Source: Hsuehochloa calcarea
Taxonomy: Eukaryota; Streptophyta; Magnoliopsida; Poales; Poaceae
Reading direction: 5' to 3'
DNA: 64,000 bases
Assembly (NCBI GenBank): GCA_036346395.1
Contig: CM070615.1
Coordinates: 8,251,534 to 8,315,533 of the forward strand
The notes beneath the pieces were generated by a model. The model made no database searches. It was not told where the DNA came from and worked only from the letters and a program-made list of their open reading frames with translations. Within the stretch, counting starts at the first letter, position 1. Every line of letters starts with the position of its first letter. Positions 11,765-23,589 of this stretch are shown one piece after another. The position numbers were made by a program, and so were the translations under genes.

Positions 11765-11870
11765 TTAGATCGTCCATGGGCGGTCGACTGCTTTAGTCAA
11801 GTCGTCGACCTGGTGACCAAAACGGTCGACCGGTGACCACCAAATGGTCGACCGCCGATCGATACACATT
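11765..11870. repeat. Palindromic GGTCGACC-type array inside Copia-A
   Basis: About 100 bp between gag and protease hold four to five copies of GGTCGACC / GTCGAC within a GC-rich context. The aligned sites of Copia-C (near 51235) and Copia-D (near 4200) lack it: there the flanking sequence continues directly. It resembles the LTR palindrome clusters of the same family but sits outside an LTR. Confidence 0.75.
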
Positions 11871-11899
11871 AGAATTAGGATGTCTAGAAACATAATGAT

Positions 11900-13975
11900 T
11901 TGCATGAGAGAAAAATCCTAATCCGTGTTTATTCTTTCGGTGTTACCATGTCTCATAGAAGCTCTAGGTTGCATGAATGAAATTCTATCAAAATTTTTCC
12001 TATCATTTTTCAACCTACGCCAACAGTATTCAATCAAATGTCCACCTTTTTTGCAGTAAGTGCAATGGTACTTGGTACCACTAGAGGAGGCACCATTTGA
12101 ATTAATACAAGGTTGGGCAAAGCCCGCAGATTTAAAAGATGTTTTGCAAAGTTGAGTTTTGAATTCAATTAAACCTTTTCCAAGACTTGAATGACTTTTG
12201 GGTTTGAATTGTCTTGAAAAGAATTGAATCCTAAACCTTGCTTCTTATAAGGAGTTTTAGATTTGTCAAGAATCATGTTTAATTGTTTCTTACCTTTAGA
12301 AAATTTCTCTAATGTATCATGAAGGTAAGCATTTTCTTTTCTCAAGTTAACACAAGCATCACAAGTTTTATCCATAGATTTCTCCTTATATAAAGCAATT
12401 TCAAGCTTAAGAGTGGAACATGAAGCACAAGTAGTATTTTCAATATTGTCCTTAAGCTTAGCATATTTGACTCTAGCACTTCTAAGATATCTTTGATTTC
12501 ATGCTCTTTTCTAAGCATGAAGTGCAAGGGCTAGAATCAAATACATCAAAAGCAATCAATTTACTAGATTCTAAACATTTTTCACAAGGAGCACTTTTAA
12601 TTTCATTTAGTTCAGATTTAGCATTCTCAAGTTGTTGTACAGAAATATTATGAGCAGATTGTAACTTGGTAATTTCTGAATGCATAGCATGACAAGATAA
12701 ACATTCATCAGGTTCAAGAGTCTTAGCAGTTTTAAGCTCTACTTTCAGTTTGCTAATCTTTGACTCTAATTTCTTATTTTTTGTCATAACAAATTCAAGC
12801 GCTTCATCTTGACTAAGCAATTGCTCAACTATAGAATCATATTTAGCGTAAAGCTCATCATAAGTAAAAGATACCTCATTATCATCAATGTCCTCCGTGT
12901 CACCATGAAGCACATGCCGCTGAAGTCTTTGGCCTTCCCTTTCTTTTACCTTGAGGGATCTCCTCCTCCTTGTCCTCCTCACTCCCAGATCGACATCGCT
13001 CAAGGATTGATCCTCAAAAGCGGCAAGGACCCGTGAGCACCTTCACAAGCTTATTTGCCTCATACCTTGATTTGTTGAAAGAAGGCTTCTTCCAAGTCGG
13101 CTTTCCTTCCTTATGATTGCTCTTACCTTTCACTTGGGGCAATTTGTCTTGATATGATTGAGCTCACCACATTCATAGCATGTTACCGACCACCTCTCTT
13201 TTGTTTCTCACATTATTGTAGGCCGTGTGAATTTCTTAGCTAGAAGAGCTAACTCGCTTCAGAATACTTTCAAGCTCCTCTTCATGAATAGCAGATAAAC
13301 AAGCAAATGAAAATCCGTAAGAAGATTCACAAGAGTCATCAAAACCTTTTGAGAGGATCTCGCTACCAAAGCTAAATTATCTTTCTTAGGATGATCAACT
13401 CTTTTAATTTCATGAGTCTTGAGTTTACTATAAAGCAATTCTAAAGTAAGACTTGAAAGATCAACATTTTCTTCTATAGCAAGAGCTTTCATCTCCCACT
13501 CCTTGGTGTTGATTGCAACCAAGAGATGGGTGGCATTTTCAGATTGAGAATATTCAATATCAACAAATTTTCATTTGATTAATTACTTTATTAAAGCGAT
13601 CGAAAATGTCATCGATGCTCTCTCCAGACGCATCTCGAATTTATTGTACTCACGCTTGTAAACAGCTTGGCGCACCTTTTTGATTTGGGACGAACCTCAT
13701 GATATGTTTCGAGAGTGTTCCAAATTTCATGCGCAGCTTGAAAGATTGCAAATTCTATCATATTCTTGTCTACCAAGTGCACCATATAAAAGATTCTTAG
13801 CCTTATTGTTGTTAGCCAAAAGAATTGCGTAGTGTGTAGCAATTTCAGAATAACCAATGGGCTCTAACAACATCCCAAATAGCTTGTCCTCGCTCAAGAA
13901 AGACGCGCATACGATTCTTCCAATAGGCATAGTCGTGCCCATCAAGATATGCGGTTTAGTAGAAAACTTATCCAT
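11900..13975 (-). pseudogene. Copia-A gag with zinc knuckle and CxxC-rich coiled coil
   Basis: The ATG near 13975 opens MDKFSTKPHIL, the usual start of this gag family. UBN2-type gag sequence follows to about 13260, and then a CCHC knuckle CYECGELNHIKTNC at about 13138-13182. The C-terminal extension (13003 to about 12170) is a charged, heptad-like coiled coil punctuated by paired cysteines (ECLSC, PCEKC, PCTSC, CDAC). The end near 11980-12100 contains a further Cys/His segment. Several frameshifts interrupt it. The long extension behind the knuckle is typical of Sirevirus Gag. Confidence 0.85.
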
Positions 13976-14017
13976 CGCCAAAGTTGGTGACCGGTTAAGA
14001 TCAAGATTGAACTAACC

Positions 14018-14029
14018 GGCTCGATACCA
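14018..14029 (-). other. Primer-binding site of Copia-A
   Basis: Two bases inside the 5' LTR the minus strand reads TGGTATCGAGCC. Copia-B has TGGTATCAGAGCC, the complement of the 3' end of initiator tRNA-Met. The one-base loss here (CTG to CG on the plus strand) recurs in Copia-C. Confidence 0.85.
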
Positions 14030-14031
14030 CT

Positions 14032-15799
14032 TGTTGGACCGTAAAGGCGACTAGAGGGGGTGAATAGGAGCACGCCACTTTTTCACAAATTATGAACTCA
14101 ATACAATTTCACTCAAAGAGCTATTAGAAAGCTATGAAGATCAATATACCAAGACAAATGAAGACTAGTATTGAATCCAATAAAACCCCTAAGCAATGCG
14201 ACAATAATCGCTAAGAATCAAAGCAACACAAGCATCGGGCGGTCGACCTCAGAGTGAACCGGTTGGACCGATTGTCGGGCGGTCGACATTGTTATATTGG
14301 CGGTCGGACCGCTCAAATCGGTCGGACCGGTGGTGATGGGCGGTCGGACCGGCGATCTACGTAACCGATCCAAACAAGAAATCACCCGATGACGGTTGCA
14401 ATTAGGTCTAACTTTTGATTCTCAACTCCAAACTTCACGAGACTTTGCACACACCTTCTCTATGCTATTGAGGACCTATTCCAATCGAATATTATGATAA
14501 TTCTTGGAACGATCTTGAGCAATTGTCAATTGATTAATGAAGGTCTAAAACCGCAAGAACGAAAACTTGATCCTATTGCTTGTTCGTGAGTGATTGATGA
14601 TCAAGATGATGCTAGATAGATTCACACATATCACAGCAAGCTAATTCACATGAAAGAATCAATCACAAACTCGCGGATCAAAGAAAGCCCTAAAACACGT
14701 AAATTGAGAGCAAGAATGAAAAGAGACTTATCTCAAGCAAACCTTGCATAGATTGATTTCGTGGTTGATGCCGGATTACATCCACACCATCATGGATCAA
14801 GAGACAATCAAGGATCACGAAATTCTCCTCAAACCATGAAAAGCCCTAGCCTCCACCTCAACTCCCTAAAGACAATTAGGGTTTTGAAACATAAACAGCG
14901 AGAGAGAGAGAGGTGCAGCCACCATCTCCTCCTATTTATAGTGGAGGCCTAAACTCTAGGGTTTGACTCAATTGGGCTCCCGTTAAGGACCACTAACAAA
15001 CGGGTCACACACGCACGCTTCGCAAGCGCCGCCTTTAACCTTTTGACCTAAACCGCTTCACCATGCGACATGGATTCGCCAATAGGTCACCCTTGTCCAT
15101 CTTGTGTCACGCTTGAGTCGTTGACTCACCCGCATCGCCGATCGCTCGACCTCAACTCTTCAAGTCTAGTCCCGATTCTCCTCGCTTTGACCGCCGCTGA
15201 CCACCAAGCTACCGCACAACCACGCATAAGAAAACACGAATTCGGGAACAAGTTCTTCACAACTTGACCCATGTTAGTCAAAACATGCATCATGCAAATC
15301 ATATGCCATGAAACCAATGACTTTGACCTAACAAATCAACATCGCCACGGTTGGCGACATTCTGTTACATCGGCCCGACCGCTCCAGTGAGCGGCCGATC
15401 ATTTCCATGGCTTCGGACCGCTCCCTCGTGAGCGGTCGGACCGCCTTAGGACTTAGCCAAATTCAAGCTCCCAAATTCAAACCTTCGAAACTTTAAACCA
15501 ATAGAACTTTTCACCGAGACTCCAAAAATCATGAGACCAAGCGCATTAGGATCCCCTTACTTGTCTACAACACCTATTTTTGGCTCACCGATTTGAACAT
15601 TTTGGTCATCGCCGTCCGACCGCTTCCATGGCCGGTCCGACCGATATGGGACCGGTCGGACCGCCGTGCAAGGACCGGCCGGACCGCCCGAGCAAGAAGC
15701 TCAGAACTTTGTCAAAACGCGTGAAACGACAAACCGTAAACGCCATTGCCAATTGTCACATCATCCTAAGATCTGGAGCATATCCCCATGAAATCCACA
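14032..15799 (-). repeat. 5' LTR of Copia-A
   Basis: It is the partner of 4891-6673, of nearly the same length. The minus-strand TATA box CTATAAATAG lies at 14941-14932, upstream of a GA microsatellite (about 14888-14912). Palindromic GGTCGGACC clusters lie on both sides of the TATA box. Many differences from the 3' LTR are 1-2 base indels at CAG/CTG sites. Confidence 0.93.
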
Positions 15800-15804
15800 G
15801 GTTT
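15800..15804. other. Right target-site duplication of Copia-A (ggttt)
   Basis: This is the second copy of ggttt, followed by the continuation of Copia-D integrase. Confidence 0.93.
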
Positions 15805-17007
15805 GCCCAAACTCAAAGCTGTCAAGGATGCTGTATGTGCGCCCTGTAGGCATGGCAAGCAAGTTGCCGCCTCACACCCCTCATTAACTATAGTCATGGC
15901 TGGCGGACCAGGACAGTTGCTTCACATGGATACTGTTGGTCCTGCTAGGGTTCGGTCAGTCGGTGGCAAATGGTCTATTCTTGTCATAGTTAATGATTTT
16001 TCGAGATATTCTTGGGTGTTCTTTATTGCTTCGAAGGATGAAGCTTTTGATCATTTTCATGATCTTATTCTTCGCTTGGCTTCTGAACTCCCTGGTGCCC
16101 TGAGAGCGGTTCGCAGTGACAATGGTACGGAGTTTAAGAATGCCTTATTTGCCTCTTTTTGTGCTGAGCGTGGTATTGAGCATCAGTTCTCTTCTCCACA
16201 CGTCCCTCAACAAAATAACGTGGTGGAAAGAAAGAACATAACCCTAGTCGAGATGGCTAGGACGATGCTAGATGAATATAGCACACCGAAAAGATTTTGG
16301 GCCGAAGCTATTGCTACAGCTTGCCATATTGCTAATCGTGTTTTCTTAAGACCTTCTTTGGGCAAGACATCTTATGAGCTTCGGTTTGGTAGAAAACTCT
16401 ATGTTTCTCATTTTCGAGTTTTTGGAGCTAAGTGTTTCATTCTCAAGACAGAAAATCTAGATAAATTTGAGTCAAAAACTATTGATGGTTTATTTCTGGG
16501 TTATCCTGCACATTCGATGGTTTTGGGTTTTTCATGTTGAGACTAACTTTGTTCAGGAGACATGCAATGTCACTTTTGATGAGACTAGTCATGGAGCTAG
16601 ATCAGATATTTCAGGTGATACACAGGTGACAGAGAGCATCTTTGTATAGGAAGATGCTGATGAAGTCGATGATGCTTTTCAACCTACTGCTGACGCTCCT
16701 GTTCCAGCTCAAGAGCCCGCTTCGACTACTTCACCTCCAGTTGAGGCTCTTGCTGCATCTTCATCGTCAGCAGTACATGCGGAGGTCGAAGAGATGTTGT
16801 CTCCCCCAGGCGCTCCACTTCACATTCAGAGATGTCACCCTCCTGATCAGATGATTGGTCAGCTTCATGAGCGAGTTACTCGCTCCAGGTATCATGATAC
16901 GAGTCTCTACTCCCATTCTGCTTTTGTTGCATCTTTTGAACCCCGCGATATATGTCTGATTCGAGCTGGGTTAATGCCATGCATGAGTTAAAGAATTTAA
17001 AGAGAAA

Positions 17008-17012
17008 CAAGG
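17008..17012. other. Left target-site duplication of Copia-B (caagg)
   Basis: caagg before the LTR start TGTAGGACCG is repeated at 28056-28060. Copia-D coding sequence (NKV then NLVEPP) is collinear across the two. Confidence 0.93.
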
Positions 17013-18904
17013 TGTAGGACCGTAAAGGCGACTAAGGGGGGGGTGAATAGGCGCTTTCTCAACTTTCTCGCCTAAATCAAATTCAACACAAACTTAACTC
17101 CTTTAGCTATAAAAGCTAAGAAGGTCAGTAAGCGCACAGAGGAAGCCTTGTGCTGAATTCGATAACTCCCTCAACCACACGACACAACCATGGAGAAGAG
17201 AACTCACAAGTCGGGCTTGGCACCGCGGTCGACCGGCCGGGACAAAGCGGCCGACCGACGTAACGAGCGGTCGGACCGGCTACTAACTGGCGGTCGGACC
17301 GTTGGATATCGGTTCGACCCGGCAGTACTGAGCGGTCTGAAACGCGGGCGGTCGGACCGCCATTATAAAACCGGTCTGACCGATTTGGTCCAGAACCGAA
17401 AAATCAAGCCCAAATCCAAAACGAAATTTGATCCAACTTTTGAATCAACCAATGAAACTTGACCAAATTTTGAGTACACCTCCCTAAGGATATTAGAGAG
17501 CTATTTCTAGCGACGATCCTTCAGATCCACTCCGTAGAAACAATCTCTCAAGGTTTTACCGAAGAAGTGCACAAACCCTAGAAATATAAAAAACTTTGAT
17601 TCAAGACTTGCTTGTGGGGATTGATGGTCTAGATGATTCTAGAAGTATTCCTACACATCAAAGCAAGAGAAAATAGATCAAGAGACCAAGCTTAACCACT
17701 TGAATCAAGGAAGCACTAAATTCATCCAAAAGAGAGAAGAACACAAAGGGAGAAATGATCTCTCAAGCAAGCATCACAAGATTGATTGATCACACTAGAT
17801 GCTTACAAAGCCTCTCCAACAAGGAGGACAAGAGCTCACACAAGGAGCACACACACAATCTCCAAACCCTAGTTTCTCCTCTCCTCTCCTCCAAACCCTA
17901 GAAAAAGGATGAAGGGTGCCAAATGAATGCTTAGGGGTTTTACATCTCCCCCCTTTCTATTTATACTAGAGGCCTAGGGTTTCACTTTTGGGACCCACTC
18001 ACACATGGTACCCACACACATACATAACTATTGAAGCAATCGCCTGCTTCACCACGTGTAGGTTTATCAGCGGTTCTCATCACGTCGCCAAGCCTCTCTT
18101 GTCCGAATCCCATCGGAATCCACCAGAGACTCGCACCGACTTTCGCACCGCCTGATCCAACGGTATGTGATCGAACTACCCGCTCGATCCATCTTGCCCA
18201 TTCGCACCATGCTTGAGTCACACGACCACCCCAGATCCATGATCGCTCGACCTCGCTCTCCAAGCGTAGTCCCGATCCACCTCACTGTTGACGTCGTTGA
18301 CCTGCAAGCCACCTGCACATCAATAGACAAACAAACCGTTTCCGGGAACAAGTTCTTCACAACTTGACCCACGTTAGTTCCACAATGCAATATGCAATAA
18401 TAAAGCATTGAAGTTTACACAATAAACACCATCAATACACAACAATGCCAACAAGGCCGAGTCTCAAGTCATCGGCGGTCCGATCACTTCACAAGGCCGG
18501 TCCGACCGATTCCAGGCCGGTCCGACCGATCCCACAACGGCGGTCGGACCGCCCGAAAAGACTTAACCAAATTTTCACGTGAAAATCCAAACCTTTCGAA
18601 ACTTCAATCGAATAGAACTTTTGACTGGAGCTCCAAAATGATGTGACCACATCCGTGAGACTCCTCACTTGCCTACACAACCTATTTTTGGCTCAGCTCC
18701 AAAACCACTTTTCATTTTGGCGGTCGGACGGCAAGCACCGCCGGCCGACCTTCCCATCGCCGGTCGGACCGGGCGCGACTGGCCGGCCGGACCGCCCGTG
18801 TCCCGACAAACCGAGCAAACCCAAACGCGTGATTTTACAAACCAAAAAGCCATTGCCAATTGACTCATCATCCCGAGATCGCACATATCCTCACGATGTC
18901 CACA
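17013..18904 (-). repeat. 3' LTR of Copia-B
   Basis: On the minus strand it begins TGTGGACATCGTGAGG and ends CGGTCCTACA. The TATA-like box TATAAATAG is at about 17965-17957 (minus). Palindromic clusters are at about 17225-17385, 18475-18550 and 18720-18800. In the first cluster several CTG/CAG sites of the partner LTR appear here as CCG/CG. Confidence 0.93.
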
Positions 18905-20285
18905 ATCTCCCCCTTGATGAACACATTGGCAATTTCCAAGAAAATGTGGTTTTTCGAATTGAAAAGTAAAATACGCTGCCAGATAAAGGCACAACTTGGT
19001 CCATAAGCAAGAAAAAGCCTAGGAACCGACCAAGCTGGCTTCAGAATAGTATAAGCAAGTGAGATAAGGCAATGAAAGCACAAAAGGATTCAAATTCCAG
19101 AAAGTAGCCAAAAATCTCACTTAGGTCCATATGAAAGACAAAATGTTCCATTTGACCTTTGATCATTGTGAGTCTTCTTCAATTGCAAATATAATCAGAC
19201 AAAAACAATAACACCTAGAGACTCAACTCCCAATGATCACAAATTTTCAAAAGGTTCATCCAAATTTTTTTTATATGTATTCTTTTATATGAGACCTTAT
19301 GTATGAACCCAACCGCTCCAAAACAGCATTTTTCAAAATCTTTCTCCCCCTTTGACAATGAATTCATCAAGATGCATAGGAAAAGAAAGAGCATGAAGGA
19401 ATGACTTTATTTTTGAACTTTAGTAAAAAGGAGCCATAACCATTATCCAAGTAGACAGTACAAGTATTATACCAAGCCATAAAAAGAGTAGAAGCTATAT
19501 TCAATCATGGCAAAACTTGTACTGCAAAGCTAAAACCAAAATAGCAGTAATCTGAGATTAGAAGAATTAAAACCTTGAAAGGTTGCTCAATGTCATAGTT
19601 TCACTAAACACAACCAAAAATGAGTCAAGCCATGTCTATAAGTAAAAAGAGACTCAAAACACGAACTGAGGCATTTTGAGCATTAAGAGTACACTTTTGA
19701 AGCAAAACTTAAGCACTTGGCATTTTGAGCATTTTCCTAAAAAGGATTTTTTTTACTGTGCTAGATCTCAAGCCTTGCCGCGACCATCTCAAGCGATAAG
19801 CTTAAAAGAATGATCTAGGTCATCCAAAACTCCCCCTGAGTTCATGCCTAGTGCAATGGCAAGCCGTCTCATGAGAAAGGATTGGTGAGATCAGTTTTTT
19901 CGCACAAAAAATCTTATTTTTCATTTGCTTGACTTAAGAAGTTAAAAAAGCTCATTTTCATCTCGAAATAAGTTCAAGACTCAATTCAACCTATATGACA
20001 TGGCAAGAATCATAAGAGAATCACTAGAGCAAAACTAGTCACAAGATCCAACAAGACATGATTTGATTCAATTTTCTCACAGATATAAAGCTAGCAAGGC
20101 AAAAGCTAAGCTAAACAAGAAGAGCCATAAAAGAAGTCTAGCAGACTATCACTTGATATGACAAGGTATAGAGTATGAAATCAAGCCATACAAGGATAAT
20201 AATCAAAGCTCCACAAATTTTATTATACAATGCAAGACAAAAGAACTGAAACATGCATTATGATACAATGAATGCAAAATCCCCC
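18905..20285 (-). other. Copia-B 3' non-coding region with polypurine tracts
   Basis: No supported coding frame. Purine runs on the minus strand lie next to the LTR (18905-18920), near 19340-19352, near 19830-19840 and immediately after the RNase H stop (20278-20285). The stretch is AT-rich. Confidence 0.78.
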
Positions 20286-22022
20286 TCAAAACAGCCCAAT
20301 AGGACTAATAACTACTAATTCTCCCCGCAATGCAGCAAAACGAGAAGAGTCAAGAGCCTTAGTGAAAATATCTGCAAGCTGTTGTTCTGACTCTACAAAG
20401 TGGAGCACAACATCACCCTTCTCAACATGGTCTCTCAGAAAATGAAATCGAATATCAATTTGTTTAGTCCTGGAATGTTGCACTGGGTTTTTGGCAATAT
20501 TAATCGCAGAAGTGTTGTCACAGAAAAGAGGAACACTTCTCAAGGATAACCCATAGTCCCGCAGCGTGGATAAAATCCAGAGAACCTGAGAGCAGCCACT
20601 GGCGGCAGCTACATACTCGGCCTCACTGTGGATCAGGCAAATCAAGACTTTTCTAGAAGACCAAGAAACAAGAGATGTGCCCAAGAAATGACAAGTGCCA
20701 GAAGTACTCTTCCTATCCACTCTACACCCCGCAAAATTAGCATCAGAAAATGCTCGAATTGAGAGAGTAGAAGAAGAAGAATACCAGAGTCCAAAGTCAA
20801 GAGTATCTTAAAGATACCTGAAGATACGGTGTACTGCTTGACGATGAGAAGCACGAGGAAGCTCGAAGCGAGCGCATGTACATACGGCAAATTGTATGTC
20901 CTACCGACATGTGAGATAGAGGAGGAGCCAATCATATCGCGGTATTCTTCCGTCCACGGGCTCTCCATCCTCATCGTGGTCCAAAGACGGTGGTTGTAGC
21001 AATGGGAGTAGACATTGGCCCATCGCTCCCATATTGAAGCGCCGAAGAAGGTCCTTTGTATACTTACTCTGGTGAACGAAGGTGCCTTCTTTCAATTGCT
21101 TGATTTGAAGACCAAAGAAGAATGTCAACTCTCCCATCATGCTCATCTCAAACTCACTGCTCATCGAATCTGAAAATCTGGACACCAAAGTATGAGAGGA
21201 ACCACCGAAAATAATATCATCCACATAAATCTGAACCAACAAGAAATCACTGCCATGCCTGAGAGTGAACAAAGTTTTATCAACCATTCCCATTTTGAAA
21301 TCATTTTCAAGCAAGAAACTCTTAAGCCTGTCATACCAAGCTCTAGGAGCTTGTTTCAATCCATACAGGGCTTTAGAGAGTTTAAAAACATGGTTAGGGA
21401 ATTTTTGATTTTCAAAACTAGGAGGTTGCTTGACAAAGACCTCTTCTTCTATGAAACCATTCAAGAAAGCACTTTTAACATCCATTTGAAAAAACTTGAA
21501 ACCCTTGGATGTTGCAAATGCTAAAAGAATACGAATGGCTTCCAATCTAGCTACAGGAGCAAAGGTCTCTTCAAAGTCTAAGCCTTCTACCTGGGAATAA
21601 CCTTGAGCTACGAGTCTAACCTTATTAAGTAACAACCAACCCATCCTCACTTTGCTTATTTTTAAAACCCATTTTGTTCCAATAACATGAGAATCAGAAG
21701 ACCGCTCAACTAAAGTCCAGACTTTGTTTCTTTCAAAGTTCTCAAGCTCTTCATGCATGGCATTGACCCAAGAGGCATCGATAAAGCATGGGTGATATCT
21801 CGGGTTCAAAAGAAGCGATAAAGCGTAATGTGCATGAGAATCGAAGAATAAACCCGAGCGAGTGACTCGCTCTTGAAGATCCCCAATCATCCGCTTCGTG
21901 GATGTTGTCGCTAAATATGAAGTGGTGCTCCTGGTGCAGAAGTGGCCTCTACCCCATGAGTTGTTGAGGTAGGAACAGAGCCACTCAGATCGTCGGTGGG
22001 GATAGGAGGAGGCCGCCACCAA
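20286..22022 (-). pseudogene. Copia-B reverse transcriptase and RNase H
   Basis: Minus strand: WVNAMHEELENFERNKVWTL, RLVAQGYSQVEGLDFEETFA, FQMDVKSAFLNGFIEEEVFV, KALYGLKQAPRAWYDRLKSF, then the catalytic LVQIYVDDIIFGGSSH. The RVT_2 frame is open from 22022 to 20901 (373 codons) except for a stretch near 21650 that lost the family's usual sequence. RNase H resumes at 20720 (MDRKSTSGTCHFLGTSLVSW, HSEAEYVAAASGCSQVLW, LFCDNTSAINIAKNPVQHSR, ADIFTKALDSSRF) after frame changes at about 20650-20970. Confidence 0.92.
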
Positions 22023-22079
22023 ACCGGAGTAGTAGTAGTAGGCTCTCCACCCTCTCGAGGTAGCCGGAGGATGGTTGGT

Positions 22080-22930
22080 TCCTTATCCTCGAGTCATCAT
22101 CGATGAAGATGCTTCCTTGAATTTCGTGATATCAGATACCAGAGCATCGGGTCTAGTACTGTGACTAGCCTCATCAAAAGTGACTTCGCAAGTCTCAACA
22201 ATTTTGTTAGTGTCAACATTAAAAACACGATAGCCACGAGAATGAGCAGGATATCCAAGAAATATGCCATCAAAACATCTAGACTAAAATTTATCAAGGT
22301 TGCCATGTTTAAGAATGAAGCACTTGCAACCAAAAATCTTGAAATGAGAGACTTTAGGAGAATGACCAAATCTAAGCTCATAAGAGGTCTTCCCAACCAC
22401 AGATCTCAAGAAAACCCTATTGGAGATATAACAAGCAAGAGAGATCGCCTCATTAAAATCTCCTAGGAGTAGAATGCTCATCTAACATAGTTCGAGCCAT
22501 CTCTACAAGGGTCCTGTTCTTCCTTTCTACAACACCATTCTCACTGGGAACTCTAGGAGAAGAAAATCGATGCTCAATCCCCTATCGCAGAAGGTAGAAA
22601 AGAAGAATTCTTGAATTCGTCCCATTGTCACTCCTAATGGCTCTCAAGGCTCCAGAATATCAACAAAGAAGTCTAAGGACCAAATCTCTAAAGAATCCAA
22701 ATGCTTCATTCCTTAGAAGCGAGAAAATAAACCCATGAATACCGAGTAATCATCCACAACCACCAAAGACATACCATTTCCCACCATGATCGAACTCTAG
22801 AAGGACCAACTGTGTCTAAGTGAAGAAGTCGTCCCGGTCCATCACCATTACCAAAGTAAGAGGTGAGTGGGAAGTAGACACCATCTTACCATGTCTCTGT
22901 GTATGAGCATACAAGATTTCTAATACCTTC
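22080..22930 (-). pseudogene. Copia-B integrase (frameshifted)
   Basis: Parts of the core are readable on the minus strand: AISLACYISNRVFLRSVVGK, TSYELRFGHSPKVSHFKIFG and CKCFILKHGNLDKF (22481-22284). Upstream, the segments around the catalytic residues (22500-22850) are recognisable but spread across frames. One of them is the family's DNGTEF-like region near 22610. Confidence 0.8.
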
Positions 22931-23440
22931 ACCTAGGCAAACCTCTAATCAAGTCCTTGCAACCGACTCTAGACAAATGATCAAAACCTATATGCCCAAG
23001 TCTACGATGCCACAAAACAAGATCATGAGAATCAGAGGCTACAAGACACCTAGGACTGAAATCAAGAAATATCAAATTTGCACAGAAGATCTTCTCAAAC
23101 TGAGATCTCAAAACAAGCTCACCCGAGGGATCTAGAACTCTACACTCACCACTCTTAAACCTCACTTCTAGACCCTCATCAAGCAGCTGAGAAACATATA
23201 GAAGATTATACCTCACTTACTTACCAAAGCGACGCCTTTAAGCATGAACTTGTCGTTGACGCACACAGTGACCTTTGCAATACAAATTCCGGTGAGAAGC
23301 ATCCCCAAATGTAATCAATTCGTTCGGATGCACGGTGAGGGAGGAGAACCATCTAGAATCTCCGGTCATATGACGAGAACACCCGAGTCAACAAGCCATA
23401 TGTCCTCCTTCCTCGCACGACGGACCTAAAAAGCACAATC
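22929..23440 (-). pseudogene. Copia-B protease and pre-integrase region
   Basis: The minus strand gives MRYNLLYVSQLLDEGLEVRF, CRVLDPSGELVL and LVLWHRRLGHIGFDHLSRVG in one open frame (23216-22929). The protease itself lies at about 23300-23430 (TWLVDSGV, then HMTGDSRW-like sequence in a shifted frame). Confidence 0.84.
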
Positions 23441-23589
23441 AGAAAACATCCGTGCCTCAGTATCGGGTTAGTGATAAATGATCGAGGAATCCAAAGATCG
23501 AGAAGCACGATGTCCGGGAGCAGCAGAGAAAGCAGTAAACATGATCAGAATAAAATCATAAGGATGCACATGAGAACCACCTAGATCTC

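Larger units (their letters stand above)
4891..15799 (-). mobile_element. Copia-A: full-length Sirevirus-like Ty1/copia element
   Basis: It spans 10,909 bp with two LTRs of 1783 and 1768 bp that begin TG and end CA, a primer-binding site for initiator tRNA-Met, gag with a zinc knuckle, and protease-integrase-RT-RNase H in copia order. It also has a long 3' non-coding region with several polypurine tracts. It is inserted on the minus strand into Copia-D with TSD ggttt. The reading frames are broken in many places, often at CTG/CAG positions, so it is unclear whether the element is truly dead. Confidence 0.94.
15800..17012 (+). pseudogene. Copia-D integrase
   Basis: It continues the pre-integrase domain split by Copia-A: LPKLKAVKD, then CAPCRHGKQ with the last zinc cysteines. 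The catalytic triad is seen in LLHMDTVGPARVRSVGGKW, RAVRSDNGTEFKN and PQQNNVVERKNITLVEMART. The frame is open from 15788 to about 16540 (HVPQQNNVVERKN has Asn where Gly is usual). It then shifts once, and a Pro/Ala-rich spacer follows to QLHERVTRSR. The sequence stops in the first RT motif at 17012, where Copia-B is inserted. Confidence 0.92.
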
